Shown here: in pieces, positions 8,334-16,860 of the stretch
Layout of the letters: every line of letters begins with the position of its first letter
Position numbering within the stretch: position 1 is the stretch's first letter
Assembly: GCA_900546415.1 (NCBI GenBank)
Contig: URCY01000005.1
Span: 1 to 51,935 of the forward strand
DNA from: an uncultured Eubacteriales bacterium
Lineage (GTDB): Bacteria; Bacillota; Clostridia; Oscillospirales; Oscillospiraceae
DNA: 51,935 bases
Direction: 5' to 3'
Notes under the pieces: generated by a model
Database searches by the model: none
What the model saw: only the letters and a program-made list of their open reading frames with translations
What the model was told of the DNA's origin: nothing
Program-made: the position numbers and the translations under genes

Positions 8334-9745
8334 CAGCCGACAGCCCCCTCCCTGGTGCTCTCACCGGTTGTAATGTCCTCCGGGAGCTGCAAGGTCGGCA
8401 GCGTTTCATCACTCTGTGCCGTATTTTCCGTCGTTTCGCCGGTCACGAGGTCGTCGCCGTCCCTCGGATCGACAACGGCGTTGTTGTCATGGTCGTCGGG
8501 ATAGACGTCGGGATCGTCGATCGGGCCGTCGTTCGGAAGCGTCTCGATGTCGCCGTTGCCGGTCGTATCGTCCGTGGCATCCGTCTCAACCGGCGTGTCG
8601 GAGACGGGCTGCCCCTCCTCGAGCGTATCCTCCGGCCATGCAATGCGGTCGGTCAGCGTCAGCCCGTCGAGGATCTCATATTGGCCAAGCGTCTCGTTAT
8701 ATTCTCCGACGGTCACGGAGCGCTTTTCCAGCTCGTCCTTGTCGTTGGCCGCCCAGACAAAGTAGCCGCCGTCGTCGGCAGCGACGACATAGCTCTCGTC
8801 GAGCCAGATGCCGCCGTCATCGGTCTCGCCGCCGGACGGCTCGATATAGACATGCTGGCCGAGCATCAGACCCTCCGGCGTGTCCAGATCGATGTAGAAC
8901 GGATAGTTGCTGGAGGTCGTCATCTCGTCGTTGCTGCCGCCGTAGGAAATCATGCCGGAGCTTTGGGACGACTCGGGGTTGGAATCGATCTCCGCGATCG
9001 TTCCGCTCCAGGTCATGGTCTTGTCCGCGCGGGAGCGGATCGTTACGGTCTGCCCCTCGCGGTATTCGTTGCGGTTCAGTTCATTGATACGTCCCTTGAC
9101 GCGATAAGCGCCGCTCTGCACCAGCGTGATAAAGGCGTCGGAGCTGTCCGAGCCGTCATTGCTGCTGGCCGCGTTTCCGCTCTGGTTGTTGACGGACTTG
9201 ACGATGCCGTCGATCGGGGACGTCACCTGACCGGTTCCGTTCTCGTTCTTGAGCGCGTCAAGCTCCTGCTGCTTGACCTGGATGTTATACTGCGCTTCCT
9301 TATTCTCCGTCTCAAGCGCCTGAATCTGCACGGAGTAGGACAGCTTGTCGGATTCCGACGCCTTATCCTGCGCCTTCTTCAGCTCGGCGATCTTGGCAGT
9401 GTTGTCCGTCACGGTGTTGCGGAGCTGCTCGATCTCCAGCGATTTCTGGTCGATCGTGAGCTGCATCTGCTGCGTGTCATAGGTGAACAGCACCTGTCCG
9501 GTCGTGACCTGCTGGCCAACCTCGACTTTGACCTCGGAAACCGTGCGGTTGTCGTCCTTCTTGATCTTCACCTCGTTCTGCGCCACGACCACACCGGCGC
9601 AGACGTTGCTGCTGCCGGGCATGCCGTAGCCCATGATCTCGGCGACGGTCTGCACATACACCGCCTGCTTCTTGCTGCCGCAGCCCGCAAACAGGCCAAG
9701 CAGCAGCACAAGCGCCAGTATGACCGACAAATACTTTGTTTTCAT
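8333..9745 (-). CDS. Efflux adaptor lipoprotein (HlyD/MacA-type), first gene of the pump operon
   Basis: A 470-residue secreted adaptor. The signal peptide ends in the lipobox LFAGC with Cys22 as the lipidated residue. Then come a lipoyl half (about 60-95), a coiled-coil hairpin of normal length with a helix rich in Lys, Glu and Gln (about 97-175), the second lipoyl half, a beta-barrel domain and an acidic Thr/Asp-rich tail of about 80 residues. It is lipid-anchored, unlike the second adaptor, which has a transmembrane helix. The strong ribosome site GGAGGT lies five bases before the ATG. No clear promoter was found in the 108 bases upstream, which contain the palindrome CCGAGCCGCGCGGCTCGG. 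Confidence 0.85.
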   Translation of the reverse strand: MKTKYLSVILALVLLLGLFAGCGSKKQAVYVQTVAEIMGYGMPGSSNVCAGVVVAQNEVKIKKDDNRTVSEVKVEVGQQVTTGQVLFTYDTQQMQLTIDQKSLEIEQLRNTVTDNTAKIAELKKAQDKASESDKLSYSVQIQALETENKEAQYNIQVKQQELDALKNENGTGQVTSPIDGIVKSVNNQSGNAASSNDGSDSSDAFITLVQSGAYRVKGRINELNRNEYREGQTVTIRSRADKTMTWSGTIAEIDSNPESSQSSGMISYGGSNDEMTTSSNYPFYIDLDTPEGLMLGQHVYIEPSGGETDDGGIWLDESYVVAADDGGYFVWAANDKDELEKRSVTVGEYNETLGQYEILDGLTLTDRIAWPEDTLEEGQPVSDTPVETDATDDTTGNGDIETLPNDGPIDDPDVYPDDHDNNAVVDPRDGDDLVTGETTENTAQSDETLPTLQLPEDITTGESTREGAVG

Positions 9746-9853
9746 TGCGTACCTCCGAATTCTGAGCCTTCCGAGCCGCGCGGCTCGGTGTGTTGTTCGT
9801 TTGACGTCGCGTTCCGGAAACCGTTCCGCAGATTTTTTTGAACAAATAATGAA

Positions 9854-10669
9854 TTATCCGATCTTTTTGACCGCCTCGGCCAGCTCCTCGGTGGGCAGCG
9901 TCTCGGCCTTGCCCACATCGCAGGCGGCGGCGACCGCCGGATCGATCGGCAGGCGCGCCAGAACCGGGATGTTGTGTTCCTTTGCGACCTGATCGATGTG
10001 ACTCTCACCAAAGATCGCGTGCTTTTTGCCGCAGTCGGGGCACTGATAGTAGCTGTAGTTCTCGACCAGGCCGAGCACGGGGATGTTCATCATGTCGGCC
10101 ATCTTGACGGCCTTGTTGACGATCATGGAGACCAGCTCCTGCGGCGAGGTGACGATGATCACGCCGTCGACCGGCAGCGACTGGAAGACCGTCAGCGCCA
10201 CGTCGCCCGTTCCGGGAGGCATATCGACAAACAGGTAGTCCACGTCGTCCCAGAGGACGTCCGTCCAGAACTGCTTGACCGCGCCGCCGATCACGGGGCC
10301 GCGCCAGAGCACCGGGTCGGTCTCGTTTTCGAGCAGCAGGTTGATGCTCATGATCTGAATGCCGCTCCCGGTCTTGGCCGGGATGAGCATATCGTCCATG
10401 GCGTTGCAGCCGCTGACGCCGAATGCCTTCGGGATCGACGGGCCGGTGATGTCCGCATCGAGGATGCCGACGTGCTTGCCCGCACGCTGCATGGCCGTGG
10501 CCAGCAGGCCGGTCACGGTGCTCTTGCCGACGCCGCCCTTGCCGGAAATGACCGCGATGACCTTTCCGACGCGGGATTTTTCATTCAGCTTTGCAATCAG
10601 GCTCTCTGCCTTGCGCTCCGAGCAGTTTTCACCGCACGTGGAGCAGCTTCCGCTGCATTGTTCGCTCAT
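9854..10669 (-). CDS. mrp: Mrp/NBP35 family Fe-S cluster carrier ATPase
   Basis: A ParA/MinD-like P-loop ATPase that carries or assembles Fe-S clusters in the cytoplasm (271 residues). The deviant Walker A GKGGVGKST is at 43-51, and DMPPGTGD marks the Walker B/switch region. The conserved C-terminal C210-P-D-C213 pair binds the bridging cluster between two subunits. The N-terminus carries four more cysteines (C5, C9, C12, C16), an NBP35-like extension seen in many anaerobes. It has its own promoter at 10706-10734 and appears monocistronic. Confidence 0.92.
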   Translation of the reverse strand: MSEQCSGSCSTCGENCSERKAESLIAKLNEKSRVGKVIAVISGKGGVGKSTVTGLLATAMQRAGKHVGILDADITGPSIPKAFGVSGCNAMDDMLIPAKTGSGIQIMSINLLLENETDPVLWRGPVIGGAVKQFWTDVLWDDVDYLFVDMPPGTGDVALTVFQSLPVDGVIIVTSPQELVSMIVNKAVKMADMMNIPVLGLVENYSYYQCPDCGKKHAIFGESHIDQVAKEHNIPVLARLPIDPAVAAACDVGKAETLPTEELAEAVKKIG

Positions 10670-10705
10670 AATACTGGGTTCTCCTTTGTTTTTTGTTGTT
10701 GATAC

Positions 10706-10734
10706 ATTATATCACGACTCCAGCTCAGATGCAA
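10706..10734 (-). promoter_or_regulatory. Promoter of mrp, inside the end of the ABC-F gene
   Basis: On the minus strand TTGCAT (10729-10734) is followed after 17 bases by TATAAT (10706-10711) with an extended TGA in front. The -35 box and spacer lie within the last codons of the preceding gene. Confidence 0.75.
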
Positions 10735-12583
10735 GCGCTTCCCAGCGCTCCATCATTTCGTCAAGCCTTTTTTCTTCCGCCTCGCGCTCGGCCGTCAGGC
10801 GAACCAGCTCCTGGTAATCGCTCGAGGCCGCCGCAAGCGCCCCGTCGAGCGCCTGAAGCTTTTGCTCCTGCGCGTCGATCTCGCGCTCGAGCCGCCGCAC
10901 CTGCTTTTCCAGCTCCCGCGCGCCGCCGACCGGCTTGGGCTTCTTCTCCCTCTGCCTTGGCTGCGGGACGCGCTGCATGGCCTCGTGCTCGAGAATGGAG
11001 CGGTATTTCGCATAGCCGCAGGGGAAATCACGAATCGTGCCGTCCTGAAGCAGCCAGATGCGCGTAGCGAATTTTTCGATGAAATAGCGGTCATGCGAGA
11101 CGAAGAGGAGCGTGCCCTCATATTCGTCGATCGCGCACTCGACCCATTCGCGGCTGGCCACATCCAGATGGTTCGTCGGCTCGTCGAGGATCAGCAGGTT
11201 GATCTTCTCGTCCATGAGCATACACAGCCGCAGGCGCGACTGCTCGCCGCCGGAGAGCGTCCCGACGGTCTTGAACACGTCCTCGCCGGAGAACAGGAAC
11301 GCGCCCAAGCGGTCGCGCGCGGTCTGCGGCGTGCAGTTCTTTTCATAGAGCATCGTGTCGTATAGCGTGCGCTCGGGATGGGCAAAATGGATCACCTGCG
11401 GCAGATAGGCCCATTTGACCGACGGGCCGAATTTCACCGCGCCCTCGCAGGGCAGCTCGCCGAGCAGACACTGCAAAAAGGTGGTCTTGCCCGTTCCGTT
11501 GTCGCCGAGCAGCGCGATGCGCTCGCCGCCGCGCACAAGCAGATCGATGTCCGAGAACAGCTGCCGCTCGCCGAAGCGCTTGCCGAAATGCTTCAGCGTG
11601 AACACCTCGTCGCCGTGGAATTCCTTCTCGCCGAAGCGCGTGCGCAGCGTCTTTTCCTTCGTCGGACGGTCGGTTTTTTCGAGGCGCTCCATGCGGTGCT
11701 GGATGGACATTGCGCGGCGATAAAGCACGCGGTTGTTGATGCCCCAGCCCTTCATGCGCTCGAGTGTATAGCCGAGCTGACGCAGCTTGGCCTGCTCCTG
11801 CTCATACTGCTTGAGCTGGCGGTTGAAGCGCTCCTGCTTCTCTTGCAGATAGAATGTGTAGTTTCCGCTGTAAAATTCCGCCTTGCCGCCGGAAATCTCG
11901 ATGATGCGCTGCACGACCTGATCGAGGAAATATCGGTCGTGCGAAATGGTCAGAACCGTGCCCTTGAAATGGCGGATATAATTCTCAAGCCATTCGACGC
12001 TGCGCAGATCGAGGTGGTTCGTCGGCTCGTCGAGCAGCAGGATGTCCGTTTTTTCCAGCAGCAGGCGCGCCAGATTCACGCGCGTCTTTTCGCCGCCCGA
12101 GAGCCGCGCGAACTCCTGCCCGCGCATGGTCTGCGGGATGCCGAGGCCGTTGCAGACCTTGTCGACCTCCGTGTCCTGCTCGTAGCCGCCGCCCACATGA
12201 TAGGCGTTGCTCAGGCGGTCGTATTCGGTCAGAAGCGCCTGCGGCGCGTTGGCCGTGAGCTTTTGTGTCAGCTCCTCGAGCTTGCGCGCGATGCGCTCCA
12301 GCTCGGAAAAGGCCGTGCGCAGCACCAGCTCGACCGTGTAGCCCTCCGGATAGACCGGGATCTGCGAGATCAGACCCAGCTTTTTTCCGGGGGCGATGAA
12401 AATTTCTCCTTCATCCGGGGACAGCTCGCCCGTCAGGAGGCGAAACAGCGTGGTCTTGCCGCAGCCGTTGCGCCCCATGATGCCGACGCACTCTCCCTCG
12501 TGGATCTCGAAGCTCAGCCCGTCGAGCAGCGTGCTGCCGACCTCAAAGGACTTGACCAGATCCCGTACCGAAATATCTACCAT
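10712..12583 (-). CDS. ABC-F family ATPase (Uup/YfmR-like ribosome-associated protein)
   Basis: A soluble protein with two ABC domains and no membrane part (623 residues). The first domain has GRNGCGKT at 37-44 and LSGGEKTR; the second has GDNGTGKTT and LSGGEQSR. The linker between them (about 235-300) is charged and helical, as expected for the P-site tRNA interaction motif. The C-terminal 80 residues form a Lys/Glu-rich coiled coil like that of Uup. ABC-F proteins act on the ribosome, either resolving stalled translation or protecting against antibiotics. The coiled coil and housekeeping context favour the first. It is the last gene of the alaS operon, 21 bases after rnmV, and its end contains the mrp promoter. 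Confidence 0.9.
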   Translation of the reverse strand: MVDISVRDLVKSFEVGSTLLDGLSFEIHEGECVGIMGRNGCGKTTLFRLLTGELSPDEGEIFIAPGKKLGLISQIPVYPEGYTVELVLRTAFSELERIARKLEELTQKLTANAPQALLTEYDRLSNAYHVGGGYEQDTEVDKVCNGLGIPQTMRGQEFARLSGGEKTRVNLARLLLEKTDILLLDEPTNHLDLRSVEWLENYIRHFKGTVLTISHDRYFLDQVVQRIIEISGGKAEFYSGNYTFYLQEKQERFNRQLKQYEQEQAKLRQLGYTLERMKGWGINNRVLYRRAMSIQHRMERLEKTDRPTKEKTLRTRFGEKEFHGDEVFTLKHFGKRFGERQLFSDIDLLVRGGERIALLGDNGTGKTTFLQCLLGELPCEGAVKFGPSVKWAYLPQVIHFAHPERTLYDTMLYEKNCTPQTARDRLGAFLFSGEDVFKTVGTLSGGEQSRLRLCMLMDEKINLLILDEPTNHLDVASREWVECAIDEYEGTLLFVSHDRYFIEKFATRIWLLQDGTIRDFPCGYAKYRSILEHEAMQRVPQPRQREKKPKPVGGARELEKQVRRLEREIDAQEQKLQALDGALAAASSDYQELVRLTAEREAEEKRLDEMMERWEALASELES

Positions 12584-12604
12584 TGTGTTCTCCCGTTTGA
12601 TCGT

Positions 12605-13183
12605 TTACGGTTGGATGTTATATTCCCGAAAAAGCGCCTCGCGCGTCATCAGCAGATTCAGCGCGTCGAGAAAGGCGTTTGCGCCGAGATGCTCCGGAAG
12701 CTCCAGCCGCCGCATCAGCTCGGCGCGGCGTCTGGCGCTCCCGGCGCCGCCGGAAAGTCCGCATAAGAACAGATCCGTCTTGGTGATCTGCGGGCGTTCG
12801 TCCGTCCGCTCGCGCACACCGGCGCGCTCGAGCGCCTGCAGCAGCACCTCCGGCCGCATTCCCTCCACGCCGAGCTTGCCCTCCTTGCCGGGCTTGTCCT
12901 TGCGGCGCTCCTTTCCGGGAACGTCCGGAATATAGGCGTGAAAGACGCCCTGCTTCGGCAGGACGCTTTTGAGATAATTGCGGATCACGAAGCCCGCGCC
13001 GTCGCTGTCCGTCAGGACGATCAGGCCGCGCGTCCCGGCCGCCCGGCGCAGCAGCGCCACGAGCGCCCGATCCTTCATCACGCCGAAGCCGTTCGTCTCG
13101 AAGATCGGCGCGTCGACAAGCTGGCTGAGCGTGTTTTTGTCGTATTTTCCCTCCACGACGATGGCCTGCTCAAGCTTAATCAC
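12605..13183 (-). CDS. rnmV: Ribonuclease M5 (5S rRNA maturation), TOPRIM nuclease
   Basis: RNase M5 trims precursor 5S rRNA in Firmicutes. The 192-residue product starts with a TOPRIM domain: the catalytic Glu is E11 (VVEGKYD) and the metal-binding acids are D59 and D61 in TDSDGAG. A basic segment rich in Lys and Arg and the family C-terminal domain follow. I use the GTG at 13183 because AGGAGG lies six bases upstream; an in-frame TTG at 13201 would bury that site. The start overlaps the holA stop by eight bases. In Bacillus rnmV sits next to ksgA, so its place beside holA is an alternative arrangement. Confidence 0.88.
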   Translation of the reverse strand: MIKLEQAIVVEGKYDKNTLSQLVDAPIFETNGFGVMKDRALVALLRRAAGTRGLIVLTDSDGAGFVIRNYLKSVLPKQGVFHAYIPDVPGKERRKDKPGKEGKLGVEGMRPEVLLQALERAGVRERTDERPQITKTDLFLCGLSGGAGSARRRAELMRRLELPEHLGANAFLDALNLLMTREALFREYNIQP

Positions 13184-14219
13184 GGCGCGCCTCCTCGGCA
13201 AGCCGAAGGATCAGCTCCTCCACGGCCCGCTGCGGATCCTCGGCCGAGGACTTCAGCCGCAGGTCGGTCTGGCAGCAGAGCAGCACGCCCTGCTCGCAGA
13301 AGCGCTCGGAGAGTCGGCGCGCCTGCGTGACGAGCTTCCCTGCGGCGAAGGGCTTGATGCTGCAGAGCTGCGCAAGGCCGCTCTCGCCGACGCCCTGCGT
13401 CTGAAGCAGCTTTGCCGCGCGCAGACGGCGCATCTGCGCCCCGATGGCCGCAACGACGGCGATCGGGCTTTCCTGCATCTTGAGCACCGTGTTCAGGTAT
13501 TCCAGCGCCGCATCAAAGCGCCCCTGCCCCAGCGCATCCGTGATCTGAAAGACCACGGCCTCAAGCGTCGGCTCGACGACCGCGTCGATATCCGCGCGGA
13601 CGATCTCCTCTGCGCCGGAAAATGCGCAGATCTTGCCGATCTCAAGATCGAGCTGCGTCATGGAGAGGCCGCAGAGACTCAGCAGATAGGTGCAAAGCTG
13701 CGGCGTGATCGATTTGCCCGCCGCGCGGAAATGCCGCGCGATCCATGCGCGCAGATCCGTCTCGCTCTGATAGCGGAATTCGACGAGAACGGCGTTCTGC
13801 TCGAGCGCCGCCCAGAGCTTTTTCATGCGCTTATCGGGCGCGAAGCTCTGCATGGAGAGGATGAGGCAGCAATGCTCCGGCAGGTCGCTGAGCAGCCCCG
13901 CCGCGGCATTGCGCCCGGCCTCGTCGAGCGCGAACAGGTCGACGTCCTCGACGAGCACGAGCGACCGCTCGGCCATCATCGGCAGCGCCTCGAGGCTGTC
14001 AGCCAGAAGCTGCAAGGTAAAGTTCTCCGGATTCATCCGGTGAAAATTGAAATCGGCCGTCAGATCGTCGAGCAGGAGCTTCTGCATCTGCTGCAAATAG
14101 TAGCGGCGCAGATAATCCTCCTCGCCGTAAAGCACATAGCAGCGGCCGAGCCGCCTCTGCTTCAGATCGGTTTTGAGCTGTTGAAGGCCGGCCGATGTCT
14201 CGGCTGGTTTTTTTGCCAT
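13176..14219 (-). CDS. holA: DNA polymerase III delta subunit
   Basis: The clamp-loader subunit that opens the beta sliding clamp (347 residues, a normal length). It has the three-domain delta layout: an AAA-like N-terminal domain with the LYGEEDYL start and no functional Walker A, a lid domain, and the C-terminal collar helices. The ATG follows GAGGTAACGAAC, whose first part lies in the last codons of comEC, five bases upstream. comEC-holA adjacency is widespread in Firmicutes. Confidence 0.9.
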   Translation of the reverse strand: MAKKPAETSAGLQQLKTDLKQRRLGRCYVLYGEEDYLRRYYLQQMQKLLLDDLTADFNFHRMNPENFTLQLLADSLEALPMMAERSLVLVEDVDLFALDEAGRNAAAGLLSDLPEHCCLILSMQSFAPDKRMKKLWAALEQNAVLVEFRYQSETDLRAWIARHFRAAGKSITPQLCTYLLSLCGLSMTQLDLEIGKICAFSGAEEIVRADIDAVVEPTLEAVVFQITDALGQGRFDAALEYLNTVLKMQESPIAVVAAIGAQMRRLRAAKLLQTQGVGESGLAQLCSIKPFAAGKLVTQARRLSERFCEQGVLLCCQTDLRLKSSAEDPQRAVEELILRLAEEARRD

Positions 14220-14224
14220 GTTCG

Positions 14225-16465
14225 TTACCTCGAAACGGAAATATTCCCCACCTGATCGGTGCGATAGACCGCCGCGCCGATCGCGGCAATGCGGTCAAGC
14301 GTCTCCTGCGTGGGATGTCCATAGGAATTTTCTCCGACGGAGATGAGCACCGTCTCCGGCCGCAGTGCGGTCAGAAGCTCCTCCCCGGTGGCGTATTTGG
14401 AGCCGTGGTGTCCGGCAACCAAAACCTCAATATCCGGCAGGGCATGGGTTTCCAGCAGACGGTGCTCCGCCTTCAGATCCATGTCTCCCGTGATCAGGAT
14501 GTCATAGGTGTCAACGGACAGCAGCACCGCCAGTCCGTCGTTATCCGCACCGCTGCCCGTCGGGGCGTAAAGCTGCAGCGCGCCGCCGGTCAGGGCAAGG
14601 CGCTCGTCCTCGGTCACAAAGTGAAAGGCGATGCCGTATTCCTGCGCAAGCGAAAGCAGCTCCGCCTGATTGTTCGCATCGTCGGCCTCTGCGGGCGCGT
14701 AGATGCACGCGACGGTGACGCGCTGCAGGAGCTGCGCCGTGCCGCAGGTGTGATCGGAGTCATAATGCGTCAGGATGAGCGCATCGAGCGTCCGGATGCC
14801 CTGCGTGAGCAGAGAACGCGCCACGTCCTCGCCGTTCTGCGCACCGTCGTCACCGCCGCAGTCGACCAAATAGCGCCGCTCCCCGGCGCTGAGCAGGATG
14901 CACTGCCCCTGCCCAACGTCGAAAACCGTCGCACCGGCGCTCTGCGTCTCCGGAAGCGCTCCGAACGCGACTGCGATCAGCAGCGTAAGGGCGGTCAGAG
15001 CCGCCAGAGCGCGCAGACTGCGCGGCTTGTTCCTCCACCGCAAAAACAGATAGACGCCGAAGCCCAGGTAGGCCGCCGCCAGCCAGAGGCAGATATAACG
15101 GCTGTTCGTGTAGACCGCCGCATACGGCAGACGGCTCAGCAGCTCCGCCACGCGCTGCACCCAGCGCAGCGGCCACGCATCGAGCCACGCCAGCGCGGCG
15201 CCGAGCGGCCTGCAGATCAGCCCCAGAAGTGCGGAGAGGATCGCCCCGCAAAAGCCGACGCTCACAATTTGCAGCGTCAGCAGGTTGGTCAGCGGCGCGA
15301 CCAGAGAAAGCGTTCCAAGCCGCAGCGCGACGACCGGCGTCGTGAACACGATCGCGCTGAGCGTCGTGGAGCAGGACGCCGCCACGAAGCGCCAGAGCGC
15401 CCCGCCGACGCGCGTTACGGGCTGCAAAAGCGCGCCGATCCTCCGCCCGAGCGGCAGGTTGAAGCACGAAATGCCCGCGATGGACAAGAACGAAAGCTGA
15501 AGCGAGAGCGAGGCGATCGCCCACGGATTGGCCAGCAGCAGCACCAGCAGGGCGAAGCCCAGCGCCGTCGGCGGGTCGTTCTCGCGGTTCAGAAGCGGCG
15601 CGAGCAGAAGCATCGTCTCCATGACCACTGCCCGCGTGACAGACGGCGAAAAGCCGAGCATCGCCGCAAAAAGGAGCATACACGGGATCGCGACCGCTGC
15701 CGCAAGCCGTCTGCGCCGCAGGCAGAGCGCCATGAGCACGCCGACGAGCAGCGAAACGTGCAGGCCGGAGACGGCGACCGTGTGCGAAATGCCCGTGATC
15801 GCCAGTCGGTTCCGCTCGGCAAAGTCCATCTGGCTCTTGTCGCCCGTGACGAGCGCGCGGGCAAACCCGGCCGTGTCCTGCGGGAAAATGTCGGAGAGGA
15901 CCTCGCGCAGGGCGTGCGCCGCCGCCTTGGGATAGGCCCAGACGGGCAGGCGCTCGGCCTTTTGCACGGAAAGCTCCCCCTTCGGGAACACCAGAAGCGA
16001 GATCTCCCGCGCCTGAAAGGACAGGTTATCCGTCTCATCCGCGCCGGAGACGTCCTTCACCTCGGCCGCCAGCGTCACGCGGTCGCCGGGGCGAAGCGCG
16101 CAGTCCTCTCCGCGCAGATAGAGCATCACGCGGCCGTGCCCGAGCCGCGCCTCGACGCGGAAGCCGTCGTCGCGTGCCTCGGGATAGTCCGAGACGGTCA
16201 GCGTGACCGCGCGCTGCAGCCCGACGTAGCTCCGAAGCGGCGCAATACGCAGCGCCTCATAGCCCCGGCACCAGAGCAGCGCAAAGGCCACGCCGAGCGC
16301 GCCGATGCGCACCGCCCGGAGTCGGTCTTTTCCGCTCAGGCGGAGCAGCAAAACAGAGAGCGCCAGCGCCGCGCTGAGCAGCAGCGCAAGCGGACGGGGC
16401 AGCAGCCAGACATAGGCTGCCGCTGCCGCCGCAAACGCAAACGAAAAAATCGCCAGCTTCCGCAC
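14225..16465 (-). CDS. comEC: ComEC/Rec2 DNA uptake channel protein
   Basis: A polytopic membrane protein thought to pass single-stranded DNA across the membrane in natural transformation (746 residues). It contains the DUF4131 region after the first two helices (about 20-190), the Competence domain with many membrane segments (about 200-480) and a C-terminal metallo-beta-lactamase-like domain (about 505-746). The metal motif HYDSDH lies near residue 567 and a GHHGS motif follows, so the nuclease-like site looks intact. The GTG start is preceded by GAGGGGAG at a rather long spacing. It lies inside the alaS operon. No comEA or comFA is in view, so competence is not established. Confidence 0.9.
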   Translation of the reverse strand: MRKLAIFSFAFAAAAAAYVWLLPRPLALLLSAALALSVLLLRLSGKDRLRAVRIGALGVAFALLWCRGYEALRIAPLRSYVGLQRAVTLTVSDYPEARDDGFRVEARLGHGRVMLYLRGEDCALRPGDRVTLAAEVKDVSGADETDNLSFQAREISLLVFPKGELSVQKAERLPVWAYPKAAAHALREVLSDIFPQDTAGFARALVTGDKSQMDFAERNRLAITGISHTVAVSGLHVSLLVGVLMALCLRRRRLAAAVAIPCMLLFAAMLGFSPSVTRAVVMETMLLLAPLLNRENDPPTALGFALLVLLLANPWAIASLSLQLSFLSIAGISCFNLPLGRRIGALLQPVTRVGGALWRFVAASCSTTLSAIVFTTPVVALRLGTLSLVAPLTNLLTLQIVSVGFCGAILSALLGLICRPLGAALAWLDAWPLRWVQRVAELLSRLPYAAVYTNSRYICLWLAAAYLGFGVYLFLRWRNKPRSLRALAALTALTLLIAVAFGALPETQSAGATVFDVGQGQCILLSAGERRYLVDCGGDDGAQNGEDVARSLLTQGIRTLDALILTHYDSDHTCGTAQLLQRVTVACIYAPAEADDANNQAELLSLAQEYGIAFHFVTEDERLALTGGALQLYAPTGSGADNDGLAVLLSVDTYDILITGDMDLKAEHRLLETHALPDIEVLVAGHHGSKYATGEELLTALRPETVLISVGENSYGHPTQETLDRIAAIGAAVYRTDQVGNISVSR

Positions 16466-16505
16466 GGTACCGCGCTCCCCTCTTATTGATCTTGAAAAGT
16501 GAGGC

Positions 16506-16844
16506 TCAGTTGAAGCTTCCGAGCTGCTTGCCGCCCAGAACGTGGAAATGCAGATGCTGCACCGTCTGACCGGCGTCCGCGCCGCAGTTTGTCACGACGC
16601 GGTAGCCGTCGGAAAAGCCCATCACGCTGACCAGATTGGCGATCACGCTGAAAATATGCCCGACAACGGCCTCGTTTTCCGGCTTGATGCGGTTGGCCGC
16701 GGCGATATGCTGCTTGGGAACGACCAGGAAATGCTGCGGCGCCAGCGGCGCGATGTCATAGAACGCAAGGCACTGCTCGTCCTCATAAATTTTCTTGGTC
16801 GGGATCTCCCCGGCGATGATCTTGCAGAAAATGCAGTCGTCCAT
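16506..16844 (-). CDS. HIT family nucleotide hydrolase/transferase (Hint-like)
   Basis: A 112-residue HIT protein. The histidine triad is H97-x-H99-x-H101 (QHLHFHVLGG), and an N-terminal C4-x-x-C7 pair is typical of the Hint branch. Family members split aminoacyl-adenylates and related purine phosphoramidates. Its position 16 bases after alaS, whose reaction intermediate is an aminoacyl-adenylate, makes a clean-up role attractive but unproven. Confidence 0.9.
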   Translation of the reverse strand: MDDCIFCKIIAGEIPTKKIYEDEQCLAFYDIAPLAPQHFLVVPKQHIAAANRIKPENEAVVGHIFSVIANLVSVMGFSDGYRVVTNCGADAGQTVQHLHFHVLGGKQLGSFN

Positions 16845-16860
16845 GCTTGTTCTCCTTCTT

